Shown in pieces: positions 1-6,478 of a stretch of 6,859 nt of DNA. The translations under genes and the position numbers were made by a program. The DNA lies in NCBI GenBank assembly GCA_010027395.1, contig RGVD01000138.1:1-6859 (forward strand), written 5' to 3'. Within the stretch, counting starts at the first letter, position 1. Each line of letters begins with the position of its first letter. Source of the stretch: Bacteroidota bacterium. GTDB taxonomy: Bacteria; Bacteroidota; Bacteroidia; UKL13-3. The notes under the pieces are model-generated. The model searched no databases and had not been told where the DNA came from. It worked only from the letters and a program-made list of their open reading frames with translations.

Positions 1-441
1 GGCAAGGGTTATCCTATACATATTATCTACTCCTTTCTTATCATACAAGTGCTCATCAGCTTCAATGGTAAAGGAAAAGGTACTACCTTTACTTCTTTGG
101 GTAATAAAAGAATATTCACTACTTGCCAAGTAAGAAGAGGCTCCAATTAATCGATATCTAAGTCTATAATAATATCTGGTATTTGGTAACAATTTATCTA
201 TATCTCGCTCATCAGGCGTATTAGCCAAATTTGTATAAGTTGATGATATAGAAGTATAGTTACCACTTTGTTTTCCATATTCAATGTAGTATTCCACATT
301 TTGATCAAATGCAATGCTTGCAGTAACTAAACTATCTGTGGGGCGCCCTAAAATAATAGTGAATTTTTGCGCTCTAATATTTGATGTTAATAATACACCA
401 AAGAATAACAATAGGATAAGGAATAGGCGATTTTTTTGCAT
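1..441 (-). CDS. Secreted calcineurin-like metallophosphoesterase, N-terminal part (runs off left edge)
   Basis: An open frame of 147 codons starts at an ATG (441-439) and continues past position 1 without a stop, so only the N-terminus is present. Residues 1-25 form a signal peptide: a short basic start, a Leu/Phe-rich core and a probable cleavage after IRA before Q25. Residues about 27-117 look like a fibronectin-III or purple-acid-phosphatase-type N-terminal domain, with the typical ending LPNTRYYYRLRY near 105. A new segment then begins FTIEADEHLYDKKG, where D129 and H131 fit the first metal-binding D-x-H motif of calcineurin-like phosphoesterases. It is followed by YRITLA, which resembles the helix after that motif in related proteins. 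The product is probably periplasmic, outer-membrane-associated or secreted, and hydrolyses phosphoesters; the substrate is unknown. The remaining metal ligands and any C-terminal sorting domain lie outside the window. The gene is divergent from feoA. The signal peptide is clear; the enzyme class is inferred from the FN3-then-DxH layout. Confidence 0.72.
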   Translation of the reverse strand, partial: MQKNRLFLILLLFFGVLLTSNIRAQKFTIILGRPTDSLVTASIAFDQNVEYYIEYGKQSGNYTSISSTYTNLANTPDERDIDKLLPNTRYYYRLRYRLIGASSYLASSEYSFITQRSKGSTFSFTIEADEHLYDKKGVDNMYRITLA

Positions 442-498
442 AGATATTTCTCAATTTAGTTTTGTTTGATTTCTAAAAAATGAAAAGGTTTAATGATG

Positions 499-512
499 AT
501 TAAATATTTGAT
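499..512. promoter_or_regulatory. Imperfect palindrome between divergent genes, possible operator
   Basis: ATTAAATATTTGAT matches its own reverse complement at 12 of 14 positions around the perfect core AAATATTT. It lies 58 bases from the phosphoesterase start and 122 bases from the feoA start, and overlaps the TTTG proposed as the -33 element for feoA. Ferrous-iron uptake operons are commonly controlled by Fur- or DtxR-type repressors that bind AT-rich dyads, so an operator is plausible. It is not a good match to either classical consensus, and AT-rich DNA produces such dyads by chance. Confidence 0.2.
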
Positions 513-541
513 TATATTTTTCTAGTTTATTATACTTTTTG
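507..541 (+). promoter_or_regulatory. Candidate feoAB promoter (weak)
   Basis: TTTG at 507-510 could be a Bacteroidota -33 element, and TACTTTTTG at 533-541 resembles the -7 consensus TAnnTTTG with one extra spacer base. The gap between them is 22 bases. Transcription would begin near 548 and give a leader of about 86 bases before feoA. No exact TAnnTTTG occurs on this strand in the gap, so the placement is tentative. Confidence 0.22.
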
Positions 542-633
542 AAATTACATAGTTTTCTAATACCCTCTATCAATAGCCAATTTATATCAATTCGTGTAAA
601 TACCTTATAATTATTCTAAATTGCGGGCGTCTT

Positions 634-858
634 ATGAATCTAACTGAATTGAAGTTTGGGCAAAAAGCTATTATTGAAAGGGTTACTGATGAGGCCCTCT
701 CATTAAAACTATTTGAAATGGGTTTGTTGCCAGGTGAAACCATTATGTTGGAAAATGTAGCCCCATTTGGAGACCCCATAGCTGTGTTGCTCAGTGAGAG
801 TAAGATTTGCCTAAGGTTACAAGATGCAGCCAGTGTTCAGATTAAACCTATTAATTAA
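634..858 (+). CDS. feoA: FeoA, small SH3-like accessory protein of ferrous iron transport
   Basis: This complete 74-residue protein has the length and pattern of stand-alone FeoA. It opens with NLTELKFGQKAIIERV, followed by a helix containing LKLFEMGLLPGE (about residues 25-36), the standard family signature, and then strands ending in a hydrophobic segment (LLSESKICLRLQDAASVQI). FeoA is a cytoplasmic SH3-fold protein that binds or modulates FeoB; it has no catalytic residues. The ATG at 634 gives the normal family N-terminus, although no clear Shine-Dalgarno precedes it, as is usual in Bacteroidota. The stop codon shares its last A with the feoB start codon (TAATG), which points to translational coupling and roughly matched synthesis. 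Many Bacteroides fuse FeoA to FeoB, whereas here they are separate. No feoC-like gene follows. Confidence 0.95.
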   Translation: MNLTELKFGQKAIIERVTDEALSLKLFEMGLLPGETIMLENVAPFGDPIAVLLSESKICLRLQDAASVQIKPIN

Positions 859-2975
859 TGGAGAAAGAGATAACGGTAGCTTTAGTAGGAAATCCAAATT
901 GCGGTAAAACAAGTTTATTCAATGCCCTTACAGGTCTTAATCATAAGGTAAGTAATTTTGCCGGTACTACCGTTGAGAAAAAAACTGGTGAAACTAGATT
1001 AAGTGCAGGAGTGAAAGCACAAATAATTGATTTACCTGGTACATATAGCCTTTATCCTAAAAGTGCTGACGAGCTAGTGACTTATGAAATATTAAGAAAC
1101 AAAGCCGAAAGTAATTACCCAGACCTAGTTATATTTATTGCTGATGCAAGTAACCTAAAAAGGAATTTGCTATTATATAGTCAAGTAGCAGACCTAGGCG
1201 TTCCCATTATCCTTTGTTTAAACATGATGGATGTCGCTGAACGCAAAGGAATTCGATACGACTTAAAATTACTTGAAAAAGAACTAGGAGTTCCCATTTT
1301 CTCTATCAATGCTAGAAAGCAAGAAGGAATAGACAATATAAAATCTGCCTTACTAAATGATAAGTTGCGCCTCACAGCTCAATACTACAATTTGGATCAT
1401 GTGAATGCTCAAATGCTTGATGAGGTATGTAAGGCAACCGATAAACGAAATAAGTATGCTGCTCTACAATTTGCAATTAACGCATCGAGTTTATTAAGTG
1501 AAAAAGCTCATCGTATAATTCAGATTTTTGAAAAGTACAGCTTTGATACTCGTAAATTTCAAGAGGAGGAAATTTTAGCAAGATATCAAATAATAGATGG
1601 GACTGTAAGGAATGCAAGATTAAAAAACACTGGCCAACTAAAAAATTCACTCACCCATAAAATAGATGAAATTTTAACCCATCGTTATTGGGGCATTGCA
1701 ATTTTTTTAGTTCTTCTTTTATTAGTGTTTCAGGCTATGTTTAGCTGGAGTAGTTATCCAATGGATTTTGTTGAATACATTTTTGGATTATTATCAAACT
1801 ATATCGAAACACAAATGCCTAAAGGGATTTTGAATGATTTATTGGTACAAGGCATTCTGGCAGGCCTAAGTGGTGTAATGATTTTCCTTCCACAAATAAT
1901 TATACTATTCTTATTCATTGCCATTTTAGAGGATATAGGTTATATGGCTAGGGTTGGATTTATGATGGATCGTATCATGCGACCCTTTGGTATGAACGGC
2001 AAATCCATTGTGCCACTAATAAGCGGTATGGCCTGCGCAGTGCCTAGTATCATGGCATCTCGAAATATTGAAAATAAAAAGGAAAGATTAATTACCATAT
2101 TGGTTACACCACTCATGAGTTGCAGTGCTCGATTACCAGTTTATACATTACTTATAGGTATGTTGATACCAGATACAGCCAAATGGGGACCCTTTAATGT
2201 GCATGGATTAGTGTTAATGGTGATGTATCTGATTGGTTTTGCTGCAGCTATTTTAAGCGCTTGGATATTCAAATTTTTTATCAAACAAAAACAGAAAAAC
2301 TATTTTATAATGGAATTGCCAAGCTATAAAATGCCTGTATTTAGCAATTTGATGATTACCCTTTATGAAAAAACAGGTGCTTTTGTTTGGGGTGCAGGAA
2401 AAATAATAGTTGCTGTATCAGTTGTGTTGTGGGTATTAGCATCCACAGGACCACAAGACAATATTGCCAAAGTAGAGCGAAAATTTTTACCCACTATTAG
2501 TAATGATACATTACCAAAATATATAAGAGAAGAAGCCAAGCTTCAAATGAATGCGCAGAAACTCGAGGCTAGCTACGCTGGAGAATTTGGTAAAATGATA
2601 GAGCCTACCATTCGACCGCTCGGATTTGATTGGAAAATAGGAATCGCTCTATTAACTTCCCTTGCAGCCCGTGAAGTTTTTGTTGGCACAATGAGCACCA
2701 TTTACAGTGTTAATGACGAAGGTGGGGAAGAAACCTTTAGTAACATAAAAACAAAAATGCAGGCAGAAATAAATAGCCAAACAGGGAAACCTAGCTATAG
2801 CCTTGCCACAATATTATCCTTGATGATTTTTTATGCATTTGCATTGCAGTGTATGAGCACCATTGCAGTGGTAAAAAAAGAAACCCATAGCAACAAGTGG
2901 CCTATCATTCAGTTTTTGTATATGACTGTTCTAGCCTATGCAAGTAGCTTTTTCGTTTTTACAATATTTAGCTAA
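858..2975 (+). CDS. feoB: FeoB, GTPase-coupled ferrous iron inner-membrane transporter
   Basis: The complete 705-residue protein imports Fe2+ across the cytoplasmic membrane. The N-terminal G domain is intact: G1 P-loop GNPNCGKTS (11-19), the G2 Thr in AGTT (35-38), G3 DLPG (58-61), G4 NMMD (122-125) and G5 SINA (149-152). A helical guanine-dissociation-inhibitor-like linker (about 170-270) follows. Membrane segments start near residue 275 (YWGIAIFLVLLLLVF). Both Gate motifs are recognisable: SGMACAVPSIMASR with Cys393, and LMSCSARLPVY with Cys422. A soluble loop of about 55 residues (537-590) precedes LTSLAAREVFVGTM with Glu606. The C-terminal membrane part contains FALQCMSTIAVVK with Cys665. 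E. coli FeoB is longer at 773 residues; the difference is consistent with a shorter C-terminus, and I see no truncation. It overlaps feoA by one base and converges on the TPR gene 47 bases away. Confidence 0.97.
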   Translation: MEKEITVALVGNPNCGKTSLFNALTGLNHKVSNFAGTTVEKKTGETRLSAGVKAQIIDLPGTYSLYPKSADELVTYEILRNKAESNYPDLVIFIADASNLKRNLLLYSQVADLGVPIILCLNMMDVAERKGIRYDLKLLEKELGVPIFSINARKQEGIDNIKSALLNDKLRLTAQYYNLDHVNAQMLDEVCKATDKRNKYAALQFAINASSLLSEKAHRIIQIFEKYSFDTRKFQEEEILARYQIIDGTVRNARLKNTGQLKNSLTHKIDEILTHRYWGIAIFLVLLLLVFQAMFSWSSYPMDFVEYIFGLLSNYIETQMPKGILNDLLVQGILAGLSGVMIFLPQIIILFLFIAILEDIGYMARVGFMMDRIMRPFGMNGKSIVPLISGMACAVPSIMASRNIENKKERLITILVTPLMSCSARLPVYTLLIGMLIPDTAKWGPFNVHGLVLMVMYLIGFAAAILSAWIFKFFIKQKQKNYFIMELPSYKMPVFSNLMITLYEKTGAFVWGAGKIIVAVSVVLWVLASTGPQDNIAKVERKFLPTISNDTLPKYIREEAKLQMNAQKLEASYAGEFGKMIEPTIRPLGFDWKIGIALLTSLAAREVFVGTMSTIYSVNDEGGEETFSNIKTKMQAEINSQTGKPSYSLATILSLMIFYAFALQCMSTIAVVKKETHSNKWPIIQFLYMTVLAYASSFFVFTIFS

Positions 2976-3022
2976 CCTTCTTGAAAACTAATTGACATTT
3001 GAGAAACTAAATCCTGACTTAA

Positions 3023-4753
3023 CTACTCAACCAAATTTTTCTCTGTAATTTTCCTTTGTAAAAACTCTCCTTCACCCCCTAATTCTTTTGATTTCAGCCA
3101 ACTTTCCATGGCTCCTTGTTTGTCGTTGAGTTTAAATTTTACATCGCCTAAATGTTCAATTACTTCAGCATTATTAGGAGACATTTGCAGCGCTTTTTCT
3201 ATATATTCTTTTGCTTTTTTATACTCCTTTTTCTGGTACAAAATCCATCCGTAGGTATCCTGATAACTAGGGTTTCCCGGCTCTAGTTCAATACTTCTTA
3301 AACTCATGCTATCGGCTTTATCCAATCGCTCCTTTCTTAAACTTAAGAAGTAAGCATAATTGTTTAACGCATAAGCGTTGGCATTATTTAAAGCCAAAGC
3401 AGCATCATAGGCAGAGTCACAAACCTTATATTTCTTGGCATAATGACCTGCATCTCCCATTTGTGATAGCAATTGTAAAAGCAACTCAGGCTCATCTTCC
3501 GCATATTCACTGCCTGTTCTAGCAGCTTTAATAGCCTTGTCATAGTCTTTAAGTCTAAAACTAGCAAATGCTAAATAAGCAAAGAAGCGCGGTTGGGTTG
3601 GAAAAATCTCCACAGCCTTTTCACAATCAGCTTGCATATATTGATTGTTTTTCAACTCATCATCACAATATATGATTTGCTCCCAAGCTGCATATGCGTT
3701 AGGATCAGCATTTGTAGCTTGCAAAAAATTAATACGAGCTTGCTCATAATTTTTATCCTTAATATACAAATCTCCTTTCATCATATGAGCGATTGGTTCG
3801 CTTGGATTTGAGTTTATGACAATATCACTTAGTTCAAAAGATTTCTTACTACCATTAGGAATCATGCTATCAGTGACAAAATCGGCCATCTCTTGAATCT
3901 TAGATTTAATATCAATATTACTAGCCATTGCTCGTTTCAAATAGATGAAATAGGGCTCATATTCATTTTTTGATTTATAATAATCAGCCATAGCAAACAA
4001 GGCAAAACCATTGTTTGGATCTTGCTCTAAAATTTTTTTATAAATATCAAGGGCTTCATTGATTTTACCATTAGCCATGAGCAAATCTCCTAGCATCCCT
4101 TTGTAGCGAAGATCCTGAGGATATGCATTCACCAATCGTTCTACTTCTTTTATGGCCTTTTTTAGTTTATTGTTTAAAAGATAAATTTGCTCTTTTTGTT
4201 TAACAATTTCCTCATTTAGTCCCGTTTGCTTCTCAATCTTATCAAGGGTTTTAATAGCATCTGAGTATTTTTTATCGAGTGTAAAAAGCAATACAGCATC
4301 ATACAAGTTTTGAGGGTTCTTCTCCCCCGATTCATATATCAAAATATTCAGTTTGGCTGCTTCAGTAAATCGTTTTTGATTCTTATATACTTCTGCTAAT
4401 TGAGTTTTGTACCAAAAGTTTTTATCGTCCAATACAACTGCTTTGTGTGCGGCATCTTCAGCCTCTTTTATTTTCTTTAATGCCAAGTACAATTGACTTA
4501 ATTGAAACTGCGTATTTGCATCATTAGAATTTATTTCTGCGGCTTTCTTAAAATCTTCAATTGCCTCTGGATAATCGCCCAACATCTTTTCTTTAGCGGC
4601 TTTGAAAAACTCCTTTTCAAACTCTAGCCTAATATGTTCAGGAAGTTCTCCTTTACTCAACTTTTTTTGACCAAAAGCTAAACTGCCATTAAAAATGGCA
4701 CATAGCAATAATACATATCGTGAATGGTTGTTTATCTTATTCAATATCGTCAT
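3023..4753 (-). CDS. Exported tetratricopeptide-repeat protein
   Basis: This 576-residue protein starts at the ATG 4753-4751. The frame stays open upstream to a TTG at 4762, which would add only three residues and is less likely. The N-terminus is a signal peptide: charged or polar residues, then the hydrophobic run YVLLLCAIF, then SLAFGQ with cleavage near the Ala or Gly. The mature protein is built almost wholly of TPR helical pairs. Clear examples are at about residues 46-77, 81-112, 216-249, 505-538 and 539-572. The segment NNYAYFLSLRKERLDKADS followed by DTYGWILYQKKEYKKA is typical of Bacteroidota envelope TPR proteins. No catalytic domain is visible, so it is probably a periplasmic or outer-membrane-associated scaffold. 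It sits beside polysaccharide genes, but an intrinsic terminator separates it from them, so it probably has its own promoter. The exact function is unknown. Confidence 0.88.
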   Translation of the reverse strand: MTILNKINNHSRYVLLLCAIFNGSLAFGQKKLSKGELPEHIRLEFEKEFFKAAKEKMLGDYPEAIEDFKKAAEINSNDANTQFQLSQLYLALKKIKEAEDAAHKAVVLDDKNFWYKTQLAEVYKNQKRFTEAAKLNILIYESGEKNPQNLYDAVLLFTLDKKYSDAIKTLDKIEKQTGLNEEIVKQKEQIYLLNNKLKKAIKEVERLVNAYPQDLRYKGMLGDLLMANGKINEALDIYKKILEQDPNNGFALFAMADYYKSKNEYEPYFIYLKRAMASNIDIKSKIQEMADFVTDSMIPNGSKKSFELSDIVINSNPSEPIAHMMKGDLYIKDKNYEQARINFLQATNADPNAYAAWEQIIYCDDELKNNQYMQADCEKAVEIFPTQPRFFAYLAFASFRLKDYDKAIKAARTGSEYAEDEPELLLQLLSQMGDAGHYAKKYKVCDSAYDAALALNNANAYALNNYAYFLSLRKERLDKADSMSLRSIELEPGNPSYQDTYGWILYQKKEYKKAKEYIEKALQMSPNNAEVIEHLGDVKFKLNDKQGAMESWLKSKELGGEGEFLQRKITEKNLVE

Positions 4754-4759
4754 GGAAAG

Positions 4760-4767
4760 CAAACATA
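4760..4767 (-). promoter_or_regulatory. Candidate -7 promoter element for the TPR gene
   Basis: On the minus strand TATGTTTG matches the Bacteroidota -7 consensus TAnnTTTG exactly. It lies directly after the terminator that closes the upstream transcription unit, where a promoter is expected. A TTTA about 21 bases upstream could be an imperfect -33 element. Only six bases separate the element from the ATG at 4753, so transcription would start at or next to the start codon and the mRNA would be nearly leaderless. Confidence 0.35.
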
Positions 4768-4810
4768 ATTAAAAGCCTAGAGTTTTAGTAAACCTAAATT
4801 ACCATTAAAC

Positions 4811-4843
4811 AAAAAACCTGCCAAGTAAAAACATGACAGGTTT
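4811..4843 (-). terminator. Intrinsic terminator after the nucleotidyltransferase gene
   Basis: Read on the minus strand, the arms AAACCTG and CAGGTTT pair perfectly and can be extended by two base pairs (CA/TG) past one mismatch. The loop is about ten bases. The 3' arm runs straight into a row of six T residues, the standard rho-independent layout. It begins 42 bases past the nucleotidyltransferase stop codon and ends 57 bases before the TPR start codon, so it should end the flippase/dut/nucleotidyltransferase transcripts. Read on the plus strand the tail is only TTT followed by A residues, so it is mainly one-directional. Confidence 0.78.
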
Positions 4844-4885
4844 AAAATGATTATCAATTTAGCAACATTGCTCAACAAATTTATC

Positions 4886-5398
4886 TTAGAAAATAGTGGT
4901 GTAATCACCGATGCTCAAATCCTTCGATTCGCCTGTATAAGCTGCATAATTACCTATCATGGCATTATCAATTACCGCATTTTTTATTTGGGTATTGGTT
5001 TGTATAATGCAATTTTCAACTACCGAATTTTCGACTGTACAACCATCTCCAATGCTTGCATAAGGACCAACCACACTGCGCACTAACTTCACATTTTTAC
5101 CAACATATGATGGTTGGATAATTATTGAATCTTGGTTGCTAACAGTTTCATCAACCAATTTTTCTTTGTTATCATACATAAACTGCAAAATTCTTCCATT
5201 GGTATAAACTGTTGAGTTTTTGTTTCCGCAATCCAACCATTCTGTTACTTTTCCTGGCTCAAATTTATAGCCTTTAGCCTTCATATTTTCTAAGGCATTA
5301 GTTAACTGATACTCGCCTTTATCACGTATATCATTATCTAACAAATACTGTAATTCGCTTCGCAAATACTCACCATCTTTGAAGTAATTACTCACCAT
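4886..5398 (-). CDS. C-terminal fragment of the split nucleotidyltransferase (WLDCG and beta-helix half)
   Basis: The frame is open from 5428, but the first ATG is at 5398-5396, inside the duplicated unit, giving about 170 residues (MVSNYFKDGEYLRSEL...). The further upstream alternative at 5428 uses a non-ATG start. This ATG lies only a few bases before the stop codon of the N-terminal fragment, so termination-reinitiation could in principle make both halves. It contains WLDCG and the hexapeptide repeats and ends in GDYTTIF. Without the Rossmann-like half it cannot bind nucleotide in the usual way. Confidence 0.6.
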   Translation of the reverse strand: MVSNYFKDGEYLRSELQYLLDNDIRDKGEYQLTNALENMKAKGYKFEPGKVTEWLDCGNKNSTVYTNGRILQFMYDNKEKLVDETVSNQDSIIIQPSYVGKNVKLVRSVVGPYASIGDGCTVENSVVENCIIQTNTQIKNAVIDNAMIGNYAAYTGESKDLSIGDYTTIF

Positions 5399-5410
5399 CT
5401 TTGAAGTAAT
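5367..5410. repeat. Perfect 22-bp tandem duplication causing a frameshift
   Basis: Positions 5367-5388 and 5389-5410 are identical over all 22 bases (both begin TACTCACC and end GAAGTAAT). The match extends in neither direction, and there is no third copy. Since 22 is not a multiple of three, the insertion shifts the minus-strand frame. The pair is bracketed by the hexamer AAATAC at 5364-5369 and again at 5411-5416, a short direct repeat that may have favoured slippage. Confidence 0.97.
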
Positions 5411-5918
5411 AAATACCAATAATAGCAAGGTCGCTCACGAACGTTTCTGGTTTTTCTATAAAATCTGTAATTACGTTGTTAGCATCAACTTTTACAACCC
5501 CAAATGGTTTAGGATCCTCTACTTTTTGCACCCAAATAATACCATCTTTACTTCTATCCAAAACAAAATCTGCTTTGAACAAAGTATCTGCAAAAACAAC
5601 CAATACATTTCCCGACAAACTCTCTTTTGCACACATAATGGCATGCGCTGTTCCAAGTGCTTCTTCTTGGTAATAGATGGTTCCTTTAGCTCCTAATTTT
5701 TCAGCAACTGACACCAGTTGTTTTTCAATTGTTTTGCCAAAACTTGGACCAATTATATAAGCAATTTCTTCAATGCCTGCACCACAAACTTTTTCAAGGT
5801 CTTCTATTAATTTTTGAACGATGGGCTTACCAGCCACTGGCACTAAAGGTTTTGGGGTAGTAAGGGTATGAGGTCTCATTCGTTTACCCATACCTGCCAT
5901 TGGTACTATTATTTTCAT
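5388..5918 (-). CDS. N-terminal fragment of the split nucleotidyltransferase (catalytic half)
   Basis: This 176-codon frame starts at the ATG 5918-5916 with the standard family N-terminus MKIIVPMAGMGKRMRP and stops at TAA 5390-5388, two bases inside the end of the first-read copy of the duplicated unit and the start of the second. It holds the nucleotide-binding loop, D111 and EKP, but ends before the second metal-ligand Asp (WLDCG) and the beta-helix. As a free protein it would lack part of the sugar-phosphate site and is unlikely to be active. It is listed separately because automated annotation would probably call it as its own gene. Confidence 0.7.
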   Translation of the reverse strand: MKIIVPMAGMGKRMRPHTLTTPKPLVPVAGKPIVQKLIEDLEKVCGAGIEEIAYIIGPSFGKTIEKQLVSVAEKLGAKGTIYYQEEALGTAHAIMCAKESLSGNVLVVFADTLFKADFVLDRSKDGIIWVQKVEDPKPFGVVKVDANNVITDFIEKPETFVSDLAIIGIYYFKDGE

Positions 5919-5948
5919 AATCTTATTTTTCGGTTTAAAATTTCAAGT

Positions 5949-5956
5949 CAAATGTA
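5949..5956 (-). promoter_or_regulatory. Candidate -7 promoter element for the nucleotidyltransferase gene
   Basis: On the minus strand TACATTTG matches TAnnTTTG exactly and ends 30 bases before the ATG at 5918, which leaves room for a leader of about 20-25 bases. No TTTG is visible at the usual -33 distance. The gap after dut shows no terminator hairpin, so this would be an internal promoter in addition to read-through from dut. Confidence 0.4.
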
Positions 5957-5999
5957 TTTGTTAAATTCTATTTAATATTCACATTCCCACATTGCAGTA

Positions 6000-6431
6000 T
6001 TATTTTCCTGTACTGCCATAGCCCCCTTCACCTCTATTGGTTTCACTTAAAGTTTCAACCAAGACAAATTCAGCTGTTTTATGCTGACTAATCACCATTT
6101 GGGCAATTCTTTCGCCCTTTTTTATTTCAAATGTTTCATTGCCAAAATTAATCAAAAGCACCTTAATCTCTCCCCTATAATCAGCATCAATAGTTCCTGG
6201 ACTGTTTAACACTGTTATACCATGTTTGAGTGCCAAACCACTTCTTGGACGAATCTGAGCCTCGTAGCCAACAGGAAGCTCAATAAACAGGCCTGTTGGA
6301 ATTAATTGCCTTTGCATGGGTGCAAGTAAAATAGTATCATGGATAAAAGCACGTAAATCCATACCAGCCGAATGCTCGGTTTCATAAGCAGGAAGGGCAT
6401 TATCGCTTTTGTTAATTATTTTAATGTTCAC
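6000..6431 (-). CDS. dut: dUTP diphosphatase (deoxyuridine 5'-triphosphate nucleotidohydrolase)
   Basis: This complete 143-residue protein has the normal length for homotrimeric bacterial dUTPase. It hydrolyses dUTP to dUMP and pyrophosphate in the cytoplasm, keeping uracil out of DNA and supplying dUMP for thymidylate synthesis. All five family motifs are present in order: AGMDLRA (22-28), RPRSGLA (61-67), GTIDADYRGEIKV (79-91, with the likely catalytic D82 and the uracil-stacking Y85), GERIAQMVI (106-114) and the C-terminal P-loop-like RGEGGYGSTG (133-142). Motif 5 has Tyr where Phe is commonest, a conservative change in the aromatic that stacks on the base. The ATG at 6431 gives the usual N-terminus (MNIKIINKSDNALPAYET). 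It follows the flippase gene by 47 bases, with a palindrome between them. Confidence 0.97.
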   Translation of the reverse strand: MNIKIINKSDNALPAYETEHSAGMDLRAFIHDTILLAPMQRQLIPTGLFIELPVGYEAQIRPRSGLALKHGITVLNSPGTIDADYRGEIKVLLINFGNETFEIKKGERIAQMVISQHKTAEFVLVETLSETNRGEGGYGSTGK

Positions 6432-6449
6432 TTTTCAATTAGAGTTTAT

Positions 6450-6469
6450 GGGCGAAAAATTTTTCGCCC
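6450..6469. repeat. Perfect 20-bp GC-armed palindrome, REP-like
   Basis: GGGCGAAAAATTTTTCGCCC is a perfect inverted repeat with no spacer, extendable to TA/TA outside one mismatch (6447-6472). It fills nearly half of the 47-base gap between the flippase stop and the dut start and is strikingly GC-ended for this AT-rich region. No T-run follows on either strand, so it is not a standard intrinsic terminator, although an RNA hairpin could form 18 bases upstream of the dut ATG. The shape resembles dispersed REP-type palindromes. Confidence is high for the palindrome and low for its class. Confidence 0.9.
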
Positions 6470-6478
6470 GTACATTAA

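Larger units (their letters stand above)
4886..5918 (-). pseudogene. Sugar-phosphate nucleotidyltransferase with left-handed beta-helix, frameshifted by a 22-bp duplication
   Basis: This gene is split by a perfect 22-bp tandem duplication at 5367-5410. Dropping one copy gives one frame of 336 residues, with the junction reading IIGIYYFKDGE then YLRSELQYLL. The restored protein has a normal RmlA/GlmU-like layout: a nucleotide-binding loop (MAGMGKRMRP, 7-16) with KPLVPVAGKP (23-32), GTAHA (89-93), metal-ligand candidate D111 in VVFADTLF, EKP at 155-157 and WLDCG at 220-224 with the second metal-ligand candidate D222. After about residue 245 come hexapeptide repeats of a left-handed beta-helix (PSYVGKNVKL, GPYASIGDGCTVENSVVENCI). 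The family makes NDP-sugars from NTP and a sugar-1-phosphate in the cytoplasm; the sugar is unknown here. Apart from the duplication there is no decay: no other stop, indel or lost motif. This suggests a very recent event, a reversible off-state or a sequence error. It lies 81 bases after dut and before a strong terminator. Confidence 0.85.

Noticed and set aside
582..779. Minus-strand open frame of 65 codons over feoA
   Set aside because: It is a shadow of feoA, which is clearly coding on the plus strand; the shadow protein has no family features.
2976..3022. Bidirectional terminator between the convergent feoB and TPR genes
   Set aside because: I expected one here but found no stem with paired GC-containing arms and a T-run in this 47-base gap.
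3593..3811. Plus-strand open frame of 72 codons inside the TPR gene
   Set aside because: It is antisense to well-formed TPR repeats and has no start context or domain of its own.
4754..4762. TTG at 4762 as the TPR start codon
   Set aside because: ATG at 4753 is three codons downstream, gives a normal signal peptide, and is the more likely start.
4847..5086. Plus-strand open frame of 79 codons
   Set aside because: It lies opposite the beta-helix part of the nucleotidyltransferase and its protein has no recognisable domain; the repetitive codon pattern of the hexapeptide region leaves the opposite strand open.
5380..5430. Programmed ribosomal frameshift joining the two nucleotidyltransferase frames
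   Set aside because: No slippery heptamer of the X-XXY-YYZ kind is visible at the overlap, and the perfect 22-bp duplication fully explains the frame change.
6000..6431. Tyr instead of Phe in dUTPase motif 5 as a defect
   Set aside because: The aromatic character is kept and the other four motifs are intact, so an active enzyme is expected.
6450..6469. Palindrome as an intrinsic terminator for the flippase gene
   Set aside because: Neither strand has a T-run after the arms, and the inverted repeat has no loop spacer; it may still influence RNA 3' ends, but the standard signature is missing.
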